Source of the DNA: Paraburkholderia sp. LEh10
GTDB taxonomy: Bacteria; Pseudomonadota; Gammaproteobacteria; Burkholderiales; Burkholderiaceae
Length of the DNA: 64,000 bases
Assembly: GCF_017814945.1 (NCBI RefSeq)
Contig: NZ_JAGIPX010000009.1
Span: forward strand, 145,329 to 209,328
Direction of reading: 5' to 3'
Shown one piece after another: positions 16,806-26,535 of this stretch. The stretch's first letter is position 1. Each line of letters starts with the position of its first letter. The position numbers were made by a program, and so were the translations under genes. The notes under the pieces are model-generated. The model was given only the letters and a program-made list of their open reading frames with translations, made no database searches and was not told the DNA's origin.

Positions 16806-18050
16806 ATGAACAGCAAAAAACAGTGGGTGTTGAAAAGCGGTATCGCACTGGCATTGGCCATCACGGGTGTCATCGCGCGCGCTGAACCATTGAAGGCCAA
16901 CGTGATTCACTGGTGGACGTCGGGCGGCGAATCGGCGGCGATCCGCCAGTTCGCCGACGCGTACAACCAGGCGGGCGGTCAATGGATCGACAACGCCGTG
17001 GCGGGTGCGGACCAGGCGCGCGCGACCGCGATCAACCGCATTGTCGGCGGCGATCCACCCACGGCTGCGCAGTTCAATACGTCGAAGCAGTTCCATGACC
17101 TGATCGATCAGGGCCTGCTCAACAACGTCGATGCCGTCGCCGCGAAAGAGAACTGGGCGGCCATTTTCCCTCAATCGATACTCGACAGCATCAGGGTCAA
17201 CGGTCATTACTATGCGGCGCCCGTCGATATCCACATGCCCGCCTGGTTCTTCTATTCGAAGCCGGTGTTCGCGAAGGCGGGCATCGCGGGCGATCCGAAG
17301 AGCTACGGCGAATTCCTCTCCGATCTCGACAAGCTGAAGAACGCGGGCGTGATACCCCTCGCGCTGGGCGGCCAGCCGTGGCAGGAGAAGATCACGTTCG
17401 ATGCCGTGTTCGCCGATGTCGGCGGGCCGGATCTGTATCTGAAGGTGTATCGCGACCGCGACGCGAACGCGGTGAATTCCGACGCGTTCAAGAAGGTGCT
17501 CGTCGCGTTCAAGAAGCTGCACGACTATGTCGATCCCGGCTCGCCCGGGCGCAACTGGAACGACGCAACGGCGCTCGTGATCTCCGGCAAGGCCGGCGTG
17601 CAGATCATGGGCGACTGGGCGAAGGGCGAGTTCTCGGCGGCGAAGCAGGCGCCCGGCAAGGACTTCGGCTGCTTCCCCGGCTTCGGTCCGCGCTCGCCTT
17701 ATCTGGTGGCGGGCGACGTGTTCGTGTTTCCGAAGACGGACAACGCGAATACGATCAAGGCGCAGAACCTGCTCGCGACCGTGATGACCTCGCCGCAGGC
17801 GCAGGTCGCGTTCAGCGCGAAGAAAGGCTCGATTCCGATCCGGCCCGATGTGGACGTGAACCAGCTCGACATCTGCGCGAAGGAGGGCATCGCGATCATG
17901 AAGGACAAGTCGCGCCAGCTGCCGAACCCGGAAATGCTCGTGTCGCCCGACGTGCAGGGCGCATTGACGGACGTCATCACGAACTTCTGGAACAAGAACC
18001 AGTCGGCCGACGATGCGCAAAAGGCCTTTGCCAGCGCATTGAAGGGCTAG
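16806..18050 (+). CDS. Sugar ABC transporter periplasmic binding protein
   Basis: A 414-residue family 1 solute-binding protein with a cleavable signal ending A-R-A-E. The mature start V-I-H-W-W-T-S-G-G-E-S and the body (A-G-A-D-Q-A-R-A-T-A, D-I-H-M-P-A-W-F-F-Y-S) match glucose/oligosaccharide binding proteins of the CUT1 type. It captures the sugar and delivers it to the permeases encoded directly downstream. ATG 16806 is preceded by GAAGGAG. Gene order with a GH1 enzyme suggests a beta-glucoside or glucose ligand. Confidence 0.93.
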   Translation: MNSKKQWVLKSGIALALAITGVIARAEPLKANVIHWWTSGGESAAIRQFADAYNQAGGQWIDNAVAGADQARATAINRIVGGDPPTAAQFNTSKQFHDLIDQGLLNNVDAVAAKENWAAIFPQSILDSIRVNGHYYAAPVDIHMPAWFFYSKPVFAKAGIAGDPKSYGEFLSDLDKLKNAGVIPLALGGQPWQEKITFDAVFADVGGPDLYLKVYRDRDANAVNSDAFKKVLVAFKKLHDYVDPGSPGRNWNDATALVISGKAGVQIMGDWAKGEFSAAKQAPGKDFGCFPGFGPRSPYLVAGDVFVFPKTDNANTIKAQNLLATVMTSPQAQVAFSAKKGSIPIRPDVDVNQLDICAKEGIAIMKDKSRQLPNPEMLVSPDVQGALTDVITNFWNKNQSADDAQKAFASALKG

Positions 18051-18058
18051 GGCGCGCG

Positions 18059-19015
18059 ATGGGGACGCTCAAGTCGCCCGCGTTGCCCGACATGACGGCG
18101 AACCCGCGACCCGCTGCGAGGACGCGCGGGCGGCCATTGCGCAAGCGCTGGCCGCCCGCCGCATGGATCGCGCTGATTCCGATGATGCTGACGGTGATCT
18201 TCGCGTACCTCGGCACGATGCTATGGACGGCGCGCGTGTCGCTCAGCAACTCGCGCACGTTCCCGTCGAACGACTTCGTCGGCCTCACGCAATACGTGCG
18301 GCTCTTTCATAACGACCGCTGGCTGGTGTCGCTGCAGCACATCGTCATTTATGGCGCGTGCTTCATCGCCGCGTGTCTTGTGATCGGCATGCTGCTTGCC
18401 ATCTTCATCGATCAGCGCGTGATGGCGGAAGGCGCGCTGCGCACGGTGTTCCTGTATCCGTATGCGATGTCGTTCGTCGCGACGGGCCTCGTGTGGCAAT
18501 GGATGCTCAATCCGCAGCTCGGCGCGCAGTCGCTGCTGCACAAGATGGGCTTCGCCCATGCGCGCTTCGACTGGATCGTCGATCAGGACTGGGTGATCTA
18601 TACGATCGTGATCGCGACTGTGTGGCAGGCATCGGGCCTCGTGATGGCCGTGATGCTCGCGGGCCTGCGCGGCATCGACGACGAATTGTGGAAGGCCGCG
18701 CGCATCGACGGCATTCCGCGCTGGCGCGTCTATGCGAGCATCGTGATACCGATGCTCGGCCCGTCGATATCGACGGCGTTCGTGCTGCTGTTCGTCGCGG
18801 TGGTGAAGCTGTACGATGCCGTCGTCGCGATGACCCAGGGCGGCCCGGGCACCGCGAGCGAAGTGCCCGCGAAGTTCATCATGGACTACCTGTTCGGCCG
18901 CGCCAATATCGGGCTCGCGTCGGCCGCCTCGATCGTGCTGCTGGCCACCGTGCTCGCGATCCTCGCGCCGTTCCTGTATGCCCGCAGCCGCGCCGCATCG
19001 CGCAAGGAGGTGTGA
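18059..19015 (+). CDS. Sugar ABC transporter permease, MalF type
   Basis: A 318-residue inner-membrane permease with six predicted membrane segments beginning near residue 38. The EAA loop (E-L-W-K-A-A-R-I-D-G-I-P-R-W-R) is the contact for the ATPase. It starts 8 bp after the binding-protein stop. The N-terminal 30 residues are Pro/Arg-rich; a Met at residue 12 (18092) is an alternative start. It pairs with the next permease to form the transport channel. Confidence 0.92.
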   Translation: MGTLKSPALPDMTANPRPAARTRGRPLRKRWPPAAWIALIPMMLTVIFAYLGTMLWTARVSLSNSRTFPSNDFVGLTQYVRLFHNDRWLVSLQHIVIYGACFIAACLVIGMLLAIFIDQRVMAEGALRTVFLYPYAMSFVATGLVWQWMLNPQLGAQSLLHKMGFAHARFDWIVDQDWVIYTIVIATVWQASGLVMAVMLAGLRGIDDELWKAARIDGIPRWRVYASIVIPMLGPSISTAFVLLFVAVVKLYDAVVAMTQGGPGTASEVPAKFIMDYLFGRANIGLASAASIVLLATVLAILAPFLYARSRAASRKEV

Positions 19016-19932
19016 TGAGCACGGCGTTGCAGCCTCCCGTTCCGTCCGCCGACAGGCCGCGCCGCCGCCCGAGGCGCGGCAAGCGCATGTCTGCCGCGCG
19101 TCTCGGCGTATATGGCTTTCTGATCATCGCCGCGCTGTTCTTCCTGATGCCGCTGTACGTGATGCTCGTCACGTCGGTGAAGCCGATGGACGAGATCCGC
19201 CTCGGCAATCTGCTCGCGCTGCCGACGCACTTCACGCTGCAACCGTGGGGCGACGCGTGGCAGTCGGCGTGCACGGGGCTCGACTGCAACGGCATCCGCG
19301 TGGGATTCTGGAACTCGGTGCGCATCGTCGTGCCGAGCACGGTGTTCTCGATCGCGATCGGCGCGATCAACGGCTATGCGCTGTCGTTCTGGCGGCCGCG
19401 CGGCGCGGGCCTGTTGTTCGGCGTGCTGCTGCTCGGCGCGTTCATTCCGTATCAGGTGATGATCTATCCGATGGTGCGCGTGCTCGCGAGCGTGCATCTG
19501 TTCAGCTCGCTGCCCGGCATCGTGATCATTCATACGATCTTCGGCATGCCCGTGATGACGCTGCTGTTCCGCAACTATTACGCGGGCATTCCGCTGGAAC
19601 TGTTCAAGGCGGCGCGCATCGACGGCGGCGGCTTCTGGCGCATCTTCTTTCACCTGATGCTGCCGATGTCGGTGCCCATCATCGTCGTCGCGATGATCCT
19701 GCAGGTGACGAACATCTGGAACGACTACCTGCTCGGCCTCGTGTTCGCGGGCACGAAAAACCTGCCGATGACGGTGCAATTGAACAACATCATCAACACG
19801 ACGACGGGCGAGAAGATCTACAACGTCAACATGGCGGCGACGATCCTGACATCGGTCGTGCCGCTCGCGGTGTACTTCATTTCGGGTCGCTGGTTCGTGC
19901 GCGGCATCGCGTCGGGCGCGGTGAAGGGTTGA
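19015..19932 (+). CDS. Sugar ABC transporter permease, MalG type
   Basis: A 305-residue permease with six membrane segments and an EAA loop (E-L-F-K-A-A-R-I-D-G-G-G-F-W-R). Its start overlaps the previous stop by one base (TGATG) and AAGGAGG precedes it, indicating coupled translation. A T-S-V-K-P sequence after the first membrane segment is typical of the MalG branch. It completes the membrane channel of the beta-glucoside importer. Confidence 0.93.
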   Translation: MSTALQPPVPSADRPRRRPRRGKRMSAARLGVYGFLIIAALFFLMPLYVMLVTSVKPMDEIRLGNLLALPTHFTLQPWGDAWQSACTGLDCNGIRVGFWNSVRIVVPSTVFSIAIGAINGYALSFWRPRGAGLLFGVLLLGAFIPYQVMIYPMVRVLASVHLFSSLPGIVIIHTIFGMPVMTLLFRNYYAGIPLELFKAARIDGGGFWRIFFHLMLPMSVPIIVVAMILQVTNIWNDYLLGLVFAGTKNLPMTVQLNNIINTTTGEKIYNVNMAATILTSVVPLAVYFISGRWFVRGIASGAVKG

Positions 19933-19941
19933 GGGAACGAC

Positions 19942-21039
19942 ATGGCAACTGCACCGAACATCGCAAACGTCGCGGTCCGCGACCTGAAGATCCAGCTCGG
20001 CGCGAACACGGTGATCGACGCGCTCGATCTCGACGTGCGCGCGGGCGAATTCGTCGTGCTGCTCGGCCCGTCGGGCTGCGGCAAGTCGACGTTGCTGCAC
20101 AGCATCGCCGGGCTGATCGACGTGACGGAAGGCAGCATCGAAATCGGCGGCGAGGACATGACGTGGGCCGATCCGAAGGACCGGCGCGTCGCGCTCGTGT
20201 TCCAGTCGTATGCGCTGTATCCGACGATGAACGTCGAGCGCAATCTGTCGTTCGCGCTGCGCATCAACGGCACGCCGAAGGCGGAGATCGAGCGGCGCGT
20301 CGCGCGCGCGTCCGACATGCTGCAACTCGGCCCGCTGCTCAAGCGCAAGCCCGCGCAACTGTCGGGCGGACAGCGGCAACGCGTGGCGATCGGCCGCGCG
20401 ATCGTCCGTGAAGCCGACGTGTTCCTGTTCGACGAGCCGCTGTCGAATCTCGACGCGAAGCTGCGCACCGAACTGCGCCGCGAACTCAAGCAACTGCATC
20501 AGCGCCTCGGCGTGACGATGATCTACGTGACGCACGACCAGGCCGAAGCAATGACGCTTGCCACGCGGATGGCCGTGATGAAGAGCGGCGTGATCCAGCA
20601 GTTCGGCACGCCTGCAGAAGTCTACGCGCGGCCCGCGAACCTGTTCGTCGCATCCTTCCTCGGCTCGCCCGCGATGAACCTCCTGAACGGCACGCTGCTT
20701 GCGCAGGGAGGCAGTGTGCGCTTCACGGGCGCGCAGCTCGATCTCGACGTGTCGCGCTATGCGTTCGCCGCGCAGCCCGAGATGGGCAAACCGTGCGTGC
20801 TCGGCATGCGGCCCGAGGACGTGCGCGTGCGCATCGGTGCGGACTCGAATCAACGCGGGCAAGTGTCGCTTGTCGAACCGATGGGCAACCACCGGGTTAT
20901 CTGGCTCGATTATCATGGCACCCAGATAGCGTCGATCGATCAGGAGAAGACGCCCGTCGCCGTCGGCGATTCGGTCGCGTTCACGATCGACGGCGCACAC
21001 CTATCGCTGTTCGACGAGGCAGGCGGCGCGCGCCTCTGA
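19942..21039 (+). CDS. Sugar ABC transporter ATP-binding protein, MalK/UgpC type
   Basis: A 365-residue ATPase. Walker A is G-P-S-G-C-G-K-S-T at 42-50, the signature is L-S-G-G-Q-R-Q-R, and Walker B is F-L-F-D-E-P-L-S-N-L-D. After about residue 240 it has the regulatory TOBE domain of CUT1 importers. It powers import by the two permeases upstream. Ten bp separate it from the MalG-type gene. Confidence 0.94.
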   Translation: MATAPNIANVAVRDLKIQLGANTVIDALDLDVRAGEFVVLLGPSGCGKSTLLHSIAGLIDVTEGSIEIGGEDMTWADPKDRRVALVFQSYALYPTMNVERNLSFALRINGTPKAEIERRVARASDMLQLGPLLKRKPAQLSGGQRQRVAIGRAIVREADVFLFDEPLSNLDAKLRTELRRELKQLHQRLGVTMIYVTHDQAEAMTLATRMAVMKSGVIQQFGTPAEVYARPANLFVASFLGSPAMNLLNGTLLAQGGSVRFTGAQLDLDVSRYAFAAQPEMGKPCVLGMRPEDVRVRIGADSNQRGQVSLVEPMGNHRVIWLDYHGTQIASIDQEKTPVAVGDSVAFTIDGAHLSLFDEAGGARL

Positions 21040-21075
21040 GCAGCACGCGCAACCAACCAAGCGGACGGAGACACC

Positions 21076-22089
21076 GTGGCGACCCTCAAAGATGTTGCGC
21101 AACGCGCGGGCGTGGGGCTCTCGACAGCCTCGCGCGCCATTTCCGGCAAAGGACCCGTGTCGGCCGATGCGGCCGCGCGCGTGAAGGCCGCGATTGCGGA
21201 ACTGAACTTCCGGCCGTCTTCCATCGGCCGCGCGATGGCCACGCAGCAGCTCGGCATCATCGGGCTGTTCGTGCCGACGTTTTTCGGCTCGTATTACGGC
21301 ACGATCCTCAAGCAGACGGATCTGGAGCTGCGTGCCGTGCATCGTCATGTGGTCGTGGCGACGGGCTGCGGAGAACTGACGCCGCGCGAGCAGGCGCTCG
21401 AAGCCGTGCGCTTTCTGATCGGACGCGATTGCGACGGCGTCGTCGTCATCAGCCACGATCTGCATGACGAAGACCTCGACCAGCTGCACCAGATGCACCC
21501 GAAGATGGTGTTCCTGAACCGTGCATTCGGGCAGCTTCCCGACGCGTCGTTCTGCGCGGACCACCGGCGCGGCGGCGAATTGGCGGCGGCGACGTTGCTG
21601 GCGCACGGGCACCGGCGGATCGCCGTCATTTCCGGGCCGTTCACGGCGTCCGACAACGTGGAGCGGCTCGATGGCTTCTTCGATGAACTCGCGCGCCACG
21701 GCATTGCGCGCGACACGGTGCCGCTGATCGAATCGGATTTCTCCCCCGAGGGCGGCTATGCGGCGACCTGCCAACTGCTCGATTCGAAGGTGCCGTTCAC
21801 GGGGCTCTTCTGCGCGAACGACACGATGGCCGTCAGCGCGCTCGCGCGTTTCCAGCAGGTGGGCATTTCAGTGCCGGGCGATGTATCCGTGATCGGCTAC
21901 GACGACGACTATTCGGCCGCGTATGCGGCGCCCGCCTTGACGTCGGTGCATATTCCGACGGCCGAGCTCACGCAGAACGCGGTGCGCTGGCTCATCAACC
22001 AGTGCTACGGAACAAAGTGGGAGATCTTTCGCGAGTATCCCGTGACGGTGACGATGCGCGCATCGGTGGGGCACGTGAAAGCGGCGTAA
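21076..22089 (+). CDS. LacI family regulator of the beta-glucoside cluster
   Basis: A 337-residue LacI/GalR regulator. The N-terminal helix-turn-helix starts T-L-K-D-V-A-Q-R-A-G-V-G-L-S-T-A-S-R-A. The remainder is a periplasmic-binding-like effector domain (N-R-A-F-G..., C-A-N-D-T-M-A). It is the last gene of the GH1/ABC set, 36 bp after the ATPase, and most likely binds the palindrome at 15259-15274, releasing it when a sugar is present. The hinge region A-S-R-A-I-S-G-K is intact. Confidence 0.93.
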   Translation: MATLKDVAQRAGVGLSTASRAISGKGPVSADAAARVKAAIAELNFRPSSIGRAMATQQLGIIGLFVPTFFGSYYGTILKQTDLELRAVHRHVVVATGCGELTPREQALEAVRFLIGRDCDGVVVISHDLHDEDLDQLHQMHPKMVFLNRAFGQLPDASFCADHRRGGELAAATLLAHGHRRIAVISGPFTASDNVERLDGFFDELARHGIARDTVPLIESDFSPEGGYAATCQLLDSKVPFTGLFCANDTMAVSALARFQQVGISVPGDVSVIGYDDDYSAAYAAPALTSVHIPTAELTQNAVRWLINQCYGTKWEIFREYPVTVTMRASVGHVKAA

Positions 22090-22155
22090 AAGAGGGACGC
22101 GCGGCGCCATCGAGCCGATCAACTGAATTAGCATGAGGGCTCACCAGGAGTTCTC

Positions 22156-22536
22156 ATGCAGCCACCGCCTCTCGACAATCCCTTTCTCGAATCGCTCGCG
22201 GTCGAACTGACCGAGTGGAAAAGCGGCTACGCCGAATTCACGATGCCGATCCGGCCCGCGACGCTCAACCGCCAGCGCGTGCTGCAAGGCGGCGCGATCG
22301 CCACGCTGCTCGACGCGGCGGCCGGCTACTCGGGCGTCTACAGCGAAGGCGATCCGATTCACGCGTTCACGCTGTCGCTCACGATCAGCTACCTCGACAA
22401 GGGGCTCGGCGAGAACGTCATCAGCAAGGGCTTTCTCGAGCGAAAAGGCCGCTCCGTGTTCTTCGCGCGCGCCGAAGCCTGGGTCGATCACAAGATCCTG
22501 ATCGCCAGCGCGCAGGGCGTGTTCAAGTACGCCTGA
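22156..22536 (+). CDS. PaaI-type hotdog thioesterase
   Basis: A 126-residue single hotdog-fold protein. The core R-V-L-Q-G-G-A-I-A-T-L-L-D-A-A-A-G and the strand S-L-T-I-S-Y-L are characteristic of the PaaI/YigI-like thioesterases that hydrolyse acyl- or aryl-CoA. The usual catalytic Asp position is in L-L-D-A-A. The start at ATG 22156 has AGGAG a few bases upstream. It stands alone between the LacI gene and gabD, and its CoA substrate cannot be told. Confidence 0.87.
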   Translation: MQPPPLDNPFLESLAVELTEWKSGYAEFTMPIRPATLNRQRVLQGGAIATLLDAAAGYSGVYSEGDPIHAFTLSLTISYLDKGLGENVISKGFLERKGRSVFFARAEAWVDHKILIASAQGVFKYA

Positions 22537-22776
22537 GCACCATACCCGCCGTGTTCCGCGAAGCGGCGCCGATCCCGGCCGATCGTTCGCCGATCGTCAG
22601 CGATGATGAAGCCATGTGCGCTGTGACCGGTAACATCGCGACACATTTTCGCGGCGCGCGACGGTGCATGGCCCAGGAAAGGTTGCGCGCAATCGGCTAA
22701 GATCGATGTTTCACCAGCCCATTCCGGGCCGCGCACCGTGCGAGGTCCGGCGTCTTCCCACTATCAGGAATACAGC

Positions 22777-24225
22777 ATGGTCACATCCAGCAGCTACACC
22801 GATACCCGCCTGTTGATCAACAACGAGTGGTGCGACGCCGCCAGCGGCAAGACGCTCGACGTCATCAATCCCGCAACGGGCAAGCCGATCGGCAAGGTTG
22901 CGCACGCGGGCAAAGCCGACCTGGACCGCGCGCTGGAAGCCGCGCAGAAGGGCTTCGAAGCGTGGCGCAAGATTCCCGCCAACGAGCGCGCGGCGACGAT
23001 GCGCAAGGCCGCCGCGCTGGTGCGCGAGCGCGCCGACAGCATTGCGCGCCTGATGACGCAGGAGCAGGGCAAGCCGTTCGCGGAGGCGCGCGTCGAGTTG
23101 CTGTCGGCTGCCGACATCATCGAATGGTTCGCCGACGAAGGCCGCCGCGTGTATGGCCGCGTCGTGCCGTCGCGCAACCTGAACGCCCAGTCGCTCGTCA
23201 TCAAGGAACCGATCGGTCCTGTCGCGGCATTTACGCCGTGGAACTTCCCCGTCAATCAGGTCGTGCGCAAGCTGAGCGCGGCGCTCGCAAGCGGTTGCTC
23301 GTTCCTCGTGAAGGCGCCGGAAGAAACCCCGGCGTCGCCGGCAGCGCTGCTGCACGCGTTCGTCGAAGCGGGCGTGCCCGCTGGCACGGTCGGCCTCGTA
23401 TTCGGCGACCCCGCTGAGATTTCGAGCTACCTGATTCCGCACCCGGTCATCCGCAAGGTCACGTTCACGGGCTCGACGCCCGTCGGCAAGCAACTGGCGG
23501 CACTCGCCGGCCAGCACATGAAGCGCGCGACGATGGAACTCGGCGGCCACGCGCCCGTGATCGTTGCGGAAGACGCGGACGTCGCGCTCGCAGTCAAGGC
23601 AGCGGGGGGCGCGAAATTCCGCAACGCGGGCCAGGTGTGCATCTCGCCGACGCGCTTTCTCGTGCATAACAGCATCAAGGAAGAATTTGCGGCGGCGCTG
23701 GTCAAGCACGCGGAAGGCCTGAAGGTCGGCGACGGTCTCGCCGATGGCACGCAGCTCGGGCCGCTCGCGAATGCTCGCCGTCTGACGGCGATGGCGAAGG
23801 TGGTCGAAGATGCGCGCGCAACGGGCGCGAAGGTCGCGACGGGCGGCGAGCGCATCGGCTCTGAAGGCAACTTCTTCGCGCCGACCGTGCTGACGGACGT
23901 GCCGCTCGAAGCCGACGTGTTCAACAACGAGCCGTTCGGCCCGGTTGCCGCGCTTCGCGGCTTCGACAAGATCGAAGACGCAATCGCCGAAGCCAATCGT
24001 CTGCCGTTCGGACTCGCCGGTTATGCGTTCACGAAGTCGTTCCGCAACGTGCACCTGCTGTCGCAGAACCTCGAAGTCGGCATGCTGTGGATCAACCAGC
24101 CCGCGACGCCGACGCCGGAAATGCCGTTCGGCGGCGTGAAGGATTCGGGTTATGGCTCGGAAGGCGGACCGGAAGCAATGGAAGCGTACCTCGTGACGAA
24201 GGCCGTCACCGTGATGGCTGTATAA
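22777..24225 (+). CDS. gabD: Succinate-semialdehyde dehydrogenase type aldehyde dehydrogenase
   Basis: A 482-residue aldehyde dehydrogenase of the GabD branch. The general base is in M-E-L-G-G-H-A-P and the catalytic Cys in [11 protein letters not shown]. The NAD(P) site motif F-T-G-S-T-P-V-G-K and the C-terminal G-M-L-W-I-N-Q are present. GabD oxidises succinate semialdehyde to succinate; a related semialdehyde is also possible. ATG 22777 has AGGA upstream and gives the standard N-terminus. No gabT is adjacent. Confidence 0.88.
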   Translation: MVTSSSYTDTRLLINNEWCDAASGKTLDVINPATGKPIGKVAHAGKADLDRALEAAQKGFEAWRKIPANERAATMRKAAALVRERADSIARLMTQEQGKPFAEARVELLSAADIIEWFADEGRRVYGRVVPSRNLNAQSLVIKEPIGPVAAFTPWNFPVNQVVRKLSAALASGCSFLVKAPEETPASPAALLHAFVEAGVPAGTVGLVFGDPAEISSYLIPHPVIRKVTFTGSTPVGKQLAALAGQHMKRATMELGGHAPVIVAEDADVALAVKAAGGAKFRNAGQVCISPTRFLVHNSIKEEFAAALVKHAEGLKVGDGLADGTQLGPLANARRLTAMAKVVEDARATGAKVATGGERIGSEGNFFAPTVLTDVPLEADVFNNEPFGPVAALRGFDKIEDAIAEANRLPFGLAGYAFTKSFRNVHLLSQNLEVGMLWINQPATPTPEMPFGGVKDSGYGSEGGPEAMEAYLVTKAVTVMAV

Positions 24226-24277
24226 GCGCGACGCATAAGCCACACGCAATAAGCGCGACCCAGGCGCGCTTCGAAGC

Positions 24278-24310
24278 GCCGCCCGCTGCAACGGCGGGCG
24301 GCTATCACTG
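24278..24310 (+). terminator. Hairpin after gabD
   Basis: A 9-bp perfect stem, GCCGCCCGC (24278-24286) with GCGGGCGGC (24294-24302), encloses a 7-base loop. The following bases are only moderately T-rich (TATCACTGTTTGTT), so this is a probable rather than certain terminator. Confidence 0.55.
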
Positions 24311-24725
24311 TTTGTTGAATGGGAACGGCGAACGCGCGAAGGGCGCGTTCGTCGGACGAATCGAAAGCTGTCAGTAAAATTCCCGATTGGTCACATCGTC
24401 GTGCGCTTCTAGCATGGCGATCGATGCAGCACGTCCTGCTTTGCTGCATCGCCAGGCTGGCTGCCGCGCGAACTGTCTGTTGCGCGTGCCGAAGCCGCGT
24501 TTCAAATGCGGTTGCACGGCCTCGTTCTACTACTCGCTGCACTCCCGGCGCATGCAGCAATCCTCGAAATGCTCCACGAAGCGCGCGTGAAAAGAAAAAC
24601 GACAACGCACGGCGCAGCGGCTGTGGCACGCCCGTTTGTCGAGTCGAACGTGTCGAACGGCAGCGCGCGAATCTCGAGACCGTCTTTGCGCCTGTGCGTT
24701 CATCACGCGTCACTGGAGAGTTTCG
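24303..24725. other. Intergenic region, no supported gene
   Basis: About 420 bp with a scatter of short frames. One, from 24506, starts with a signal-like stretch but lacks a ribosome site and overlaps the next gene, so I did not call it. Confidence 0.45.
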
Positions 24726-25220
24726 ATGATCTTTCACGCGTCCATTCCCACGCAAAATCCTGAGCGCGTCGCGCGCACGCTAGCCGAACTGTGGGGCGGT
24801 TTTGCCGCGCCGTTTTCGCCTTTCGAGGGCGCCTGGATGGCGGTGGCGTGCGACGAGCGCGGCACGATCATCGAGACCTATCCGAGCGACCTGACCCTCA
24901 CGCCCGGCGACGAGCGCGAGCCGCTCGCCTCGACGACATCCGCACGCCCGCAATACAGCGGCTATCACATGGCCGTTGCGACGCCGCTATCGGAGCAACA
25001 GGTCATCGCGATTGGCGAGCGCGAAGGTTGGCGCGCGGTGCGCTGCACGCGCGGCGACAATTTCTTCGATGTGATCGAGCTGTGGATCGAGAACAGCACG
25101 CTGATCGAACTGCTGACGCCCGAGATGCAGGCGCAGTATCTCGGCTTTGCGACGCCCGAGAACTTCCGCGCGATGGCGGCGCAGGTCCAGCAACCCGCTT
25201 CTGTTGCCGCACCGCAATGA
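24726..25220 (+). CDS. Conserved hypothetical protein, soluble
   Basis: A 164-residue cytoplasmic protein starting M-I-F-H-A-S-I-P, with GGAGAG just before the ATG. The N-terminal pattern (P-E-R-V-A-R-T-L-A-E-L-W-G-G) and the later D-N-F-F-D-V-I-E-L-W-I-E-N hint at a VOC/glyoxalase-like fold, but I see no clear metal-ligand set and do not assign a function. It is followed 35 bp later by the DUF302 gene. Confidence 0.65.
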   Translation: MIFHASIPTQNPERVARTLAELWGGFAAPFSPFEGAWMAVACDERGTIIETYPSDLTLTPGDEREPLASTTSARPQYSGYHMAVATPLSEQQVIAIGEREGWRAVRCTRGDNFFDVIELWIENSTLIELLTPEMQAQYLGFATPENFRAMAAQVQQPASVAAPQ

Positions 25221-25255
25221 CTACACTGCGTTGAGTGCCATCACCGGGGTGCGCG

Positions 25256-25672
25256 ATGACTCAGGCAGCCAGATTTCCCGCGTCGGTTGCGACGTTCAAA
25301 AGCGAGCATGGCTTTTCGATCACGGTCGCGAGGTTGCGCGGCCTGCTCGCTGACAAGGGCATGACGATCTTCGTCGATATCGACCAGTCCGAGGCCGCCG
25401 CGCAGGTCGGCATGACGCTGCGGCCGACGCGGCTCATCGTGTTCGGCAATCCCAAAGGCGGCACGCCCGTCATGGAGGCGAATCCGCACGCGGGATTGCT
25501 GTTGCCGTTGAAGGCCCTCGTATGGGAAGACCAGGCGCGCGCGACCTGGCTCGCCATCGACGACATCACGCAAGCGCTCGTCGGTGGTTATGGGCTGGAC
25601 GCGCCGCTCGTCGAGCCGCTTGCGAAAGCGAAGGCGCTGATCCAGATGGCGGCGGCGCGCGATCCCGTGTGA
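25256..25672 (+). CDS. DUF302 family protein
   Basis: A 138-residue protein covering one DUF302 domain: K-S-E-H-G-F-S-I-T-V-A-R-L near the start, G-M-T-I-F-V-D-I-D, then L-I-V-F-G-N-P-K-G-G-T-P-V-M in the middle and the conserved end L-P-L-K-A-L-V-W-E-D. The biochemical role of the family is unclear. ATG 25256 is preferred over an upstream GTG-type extension because it gives the family N-terminus. Confidence 0.8.
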   Translation: MTQAARFPASVATFKSEHGFSITVARLRGLLADKGMTIFVDIDQSEAAAQVGMTLRPTRLIVFGNPKGGTPVMEANPHAGLLLPLKALVWEDQARATWLAIDDITQALVGGYGLDAPLVEPLAKAKALIQMAAARDPV

Positions 25673-25795
25673 CGGGCAGCGCCCGTGCTTCGTCGCGCAA
25701 GCTTGCGGGTCGCATCGATCAGTGTCGCGAAGCCACGCGCATGACGCGCGCAAGGCCGAACGTCACGCAGATGCCGTCGTGTTCCATCCGTGCGC

Positions 25796-26314
25796 CTAGC
25801 GGTTGACCGCGCCTGACCCGATCGCCACTGCCAGCAGCGCTTCGAGCCCGTCCGCGCTGGCAAGCCCCGTAATCGAGCCGACCTTGCGTCCGCTGCCGTC
25901 ATAGGCGACGGTGAACGGCAACGCGCCGCGCGTATCGCCTTCGCGCAGCATCGTCGCGATGCCGCCCATGCCCGCGAGATAGAGCGGGTAGTTCATCCCA
26001 TAGTCTTTTGCGAACGCGCGCACGGCGGGCGCTTCGTCGAGGGCCACGCCGACGAACTGCGCGCTGCCGCGGTACTTCTCCTGCAGCGCGACGAACTCGG
26101 GCACTTCCGTGCGACACGGTCCGCACCACGGCGCCCAAAAATTGACGACGAGCGCATGTCCCCGATAACGGTCGAGCGATTCGAGCTTGCCGTCGAGCGG
26201 CTGCAATTGCGTCTGATAGATGGCAGCGGGCGTCGCGGGCGCGGCCGCGAACGCGGGCGCGGCGAGCAGGCAAACGGCTGCAACGCACGCCGCGAGTGTT
26301 GTGACGAATTTCAT
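25796..26314 (-). CDS. Periplasmic TlpA-like thioredoxin
   Basis: A 172-residue protein with a signal peptide (about residues 1-23, ending A-F-A-A-A) and a thioredoxin/TlpA domain carrying W-A-P-W-C-G-P-C-R near residues 61-69. TlpA-like proteins reduce periplasmic thiols. A longer upstream frame exists but would bury the signal. It is transcribed from the gap shared with the end of the LysR gene and has no obvious operon partner. Confidence 0.88.
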   Translation of the reverse strand: MKFVTTLAACVAAVCLLAAPAFAAAPATPAAIYQTQLQPLDGKLESLDRYRGHALVVNFWAPWCGPCRTEVPEFVALQEKYRGSAQFVGVALDEAPAVRAFAKDYGMNYPLYLAGMGGIATMLREGDTRGALPFTVAYDGSGRKVGSITGLASADGLEALLAVAIGSGAVNR

Positions 26315-26535
26315 GTCCGACGAAATCTCCGTGGCTTCTGTAAAAGATCGCCGAGCATACGAGCGCGAGCGCATGCGGCCAATGCTCGCGCGATTCGACT
26401 TCCTGCCCGATCGGCTCATCGTTCGCCGTTTGACGCCGCGAACCGCGATCGACGCGGCACCCAAAAAAGGAAAAAGACGGAGGTGCAATAGAAAAAGATG
26501 CATAGGCCGCCGCGCGTTCCGACGAGCGCAGCGCG

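Noticed and set aside
18886..21000. A 704-codon minus-strand frame opposite the sugar permease and ATPase genes
   Set aside because: His/Arg-rich shadow of well-supported plus-strand genes; no motif or start signal.
24506..24763. A small plus-strand frame starting with a signal-like stretch
   Set aside because: No ribosome site, overlap with the supported gene at 24726, and a body lacking any domain-like pattern.
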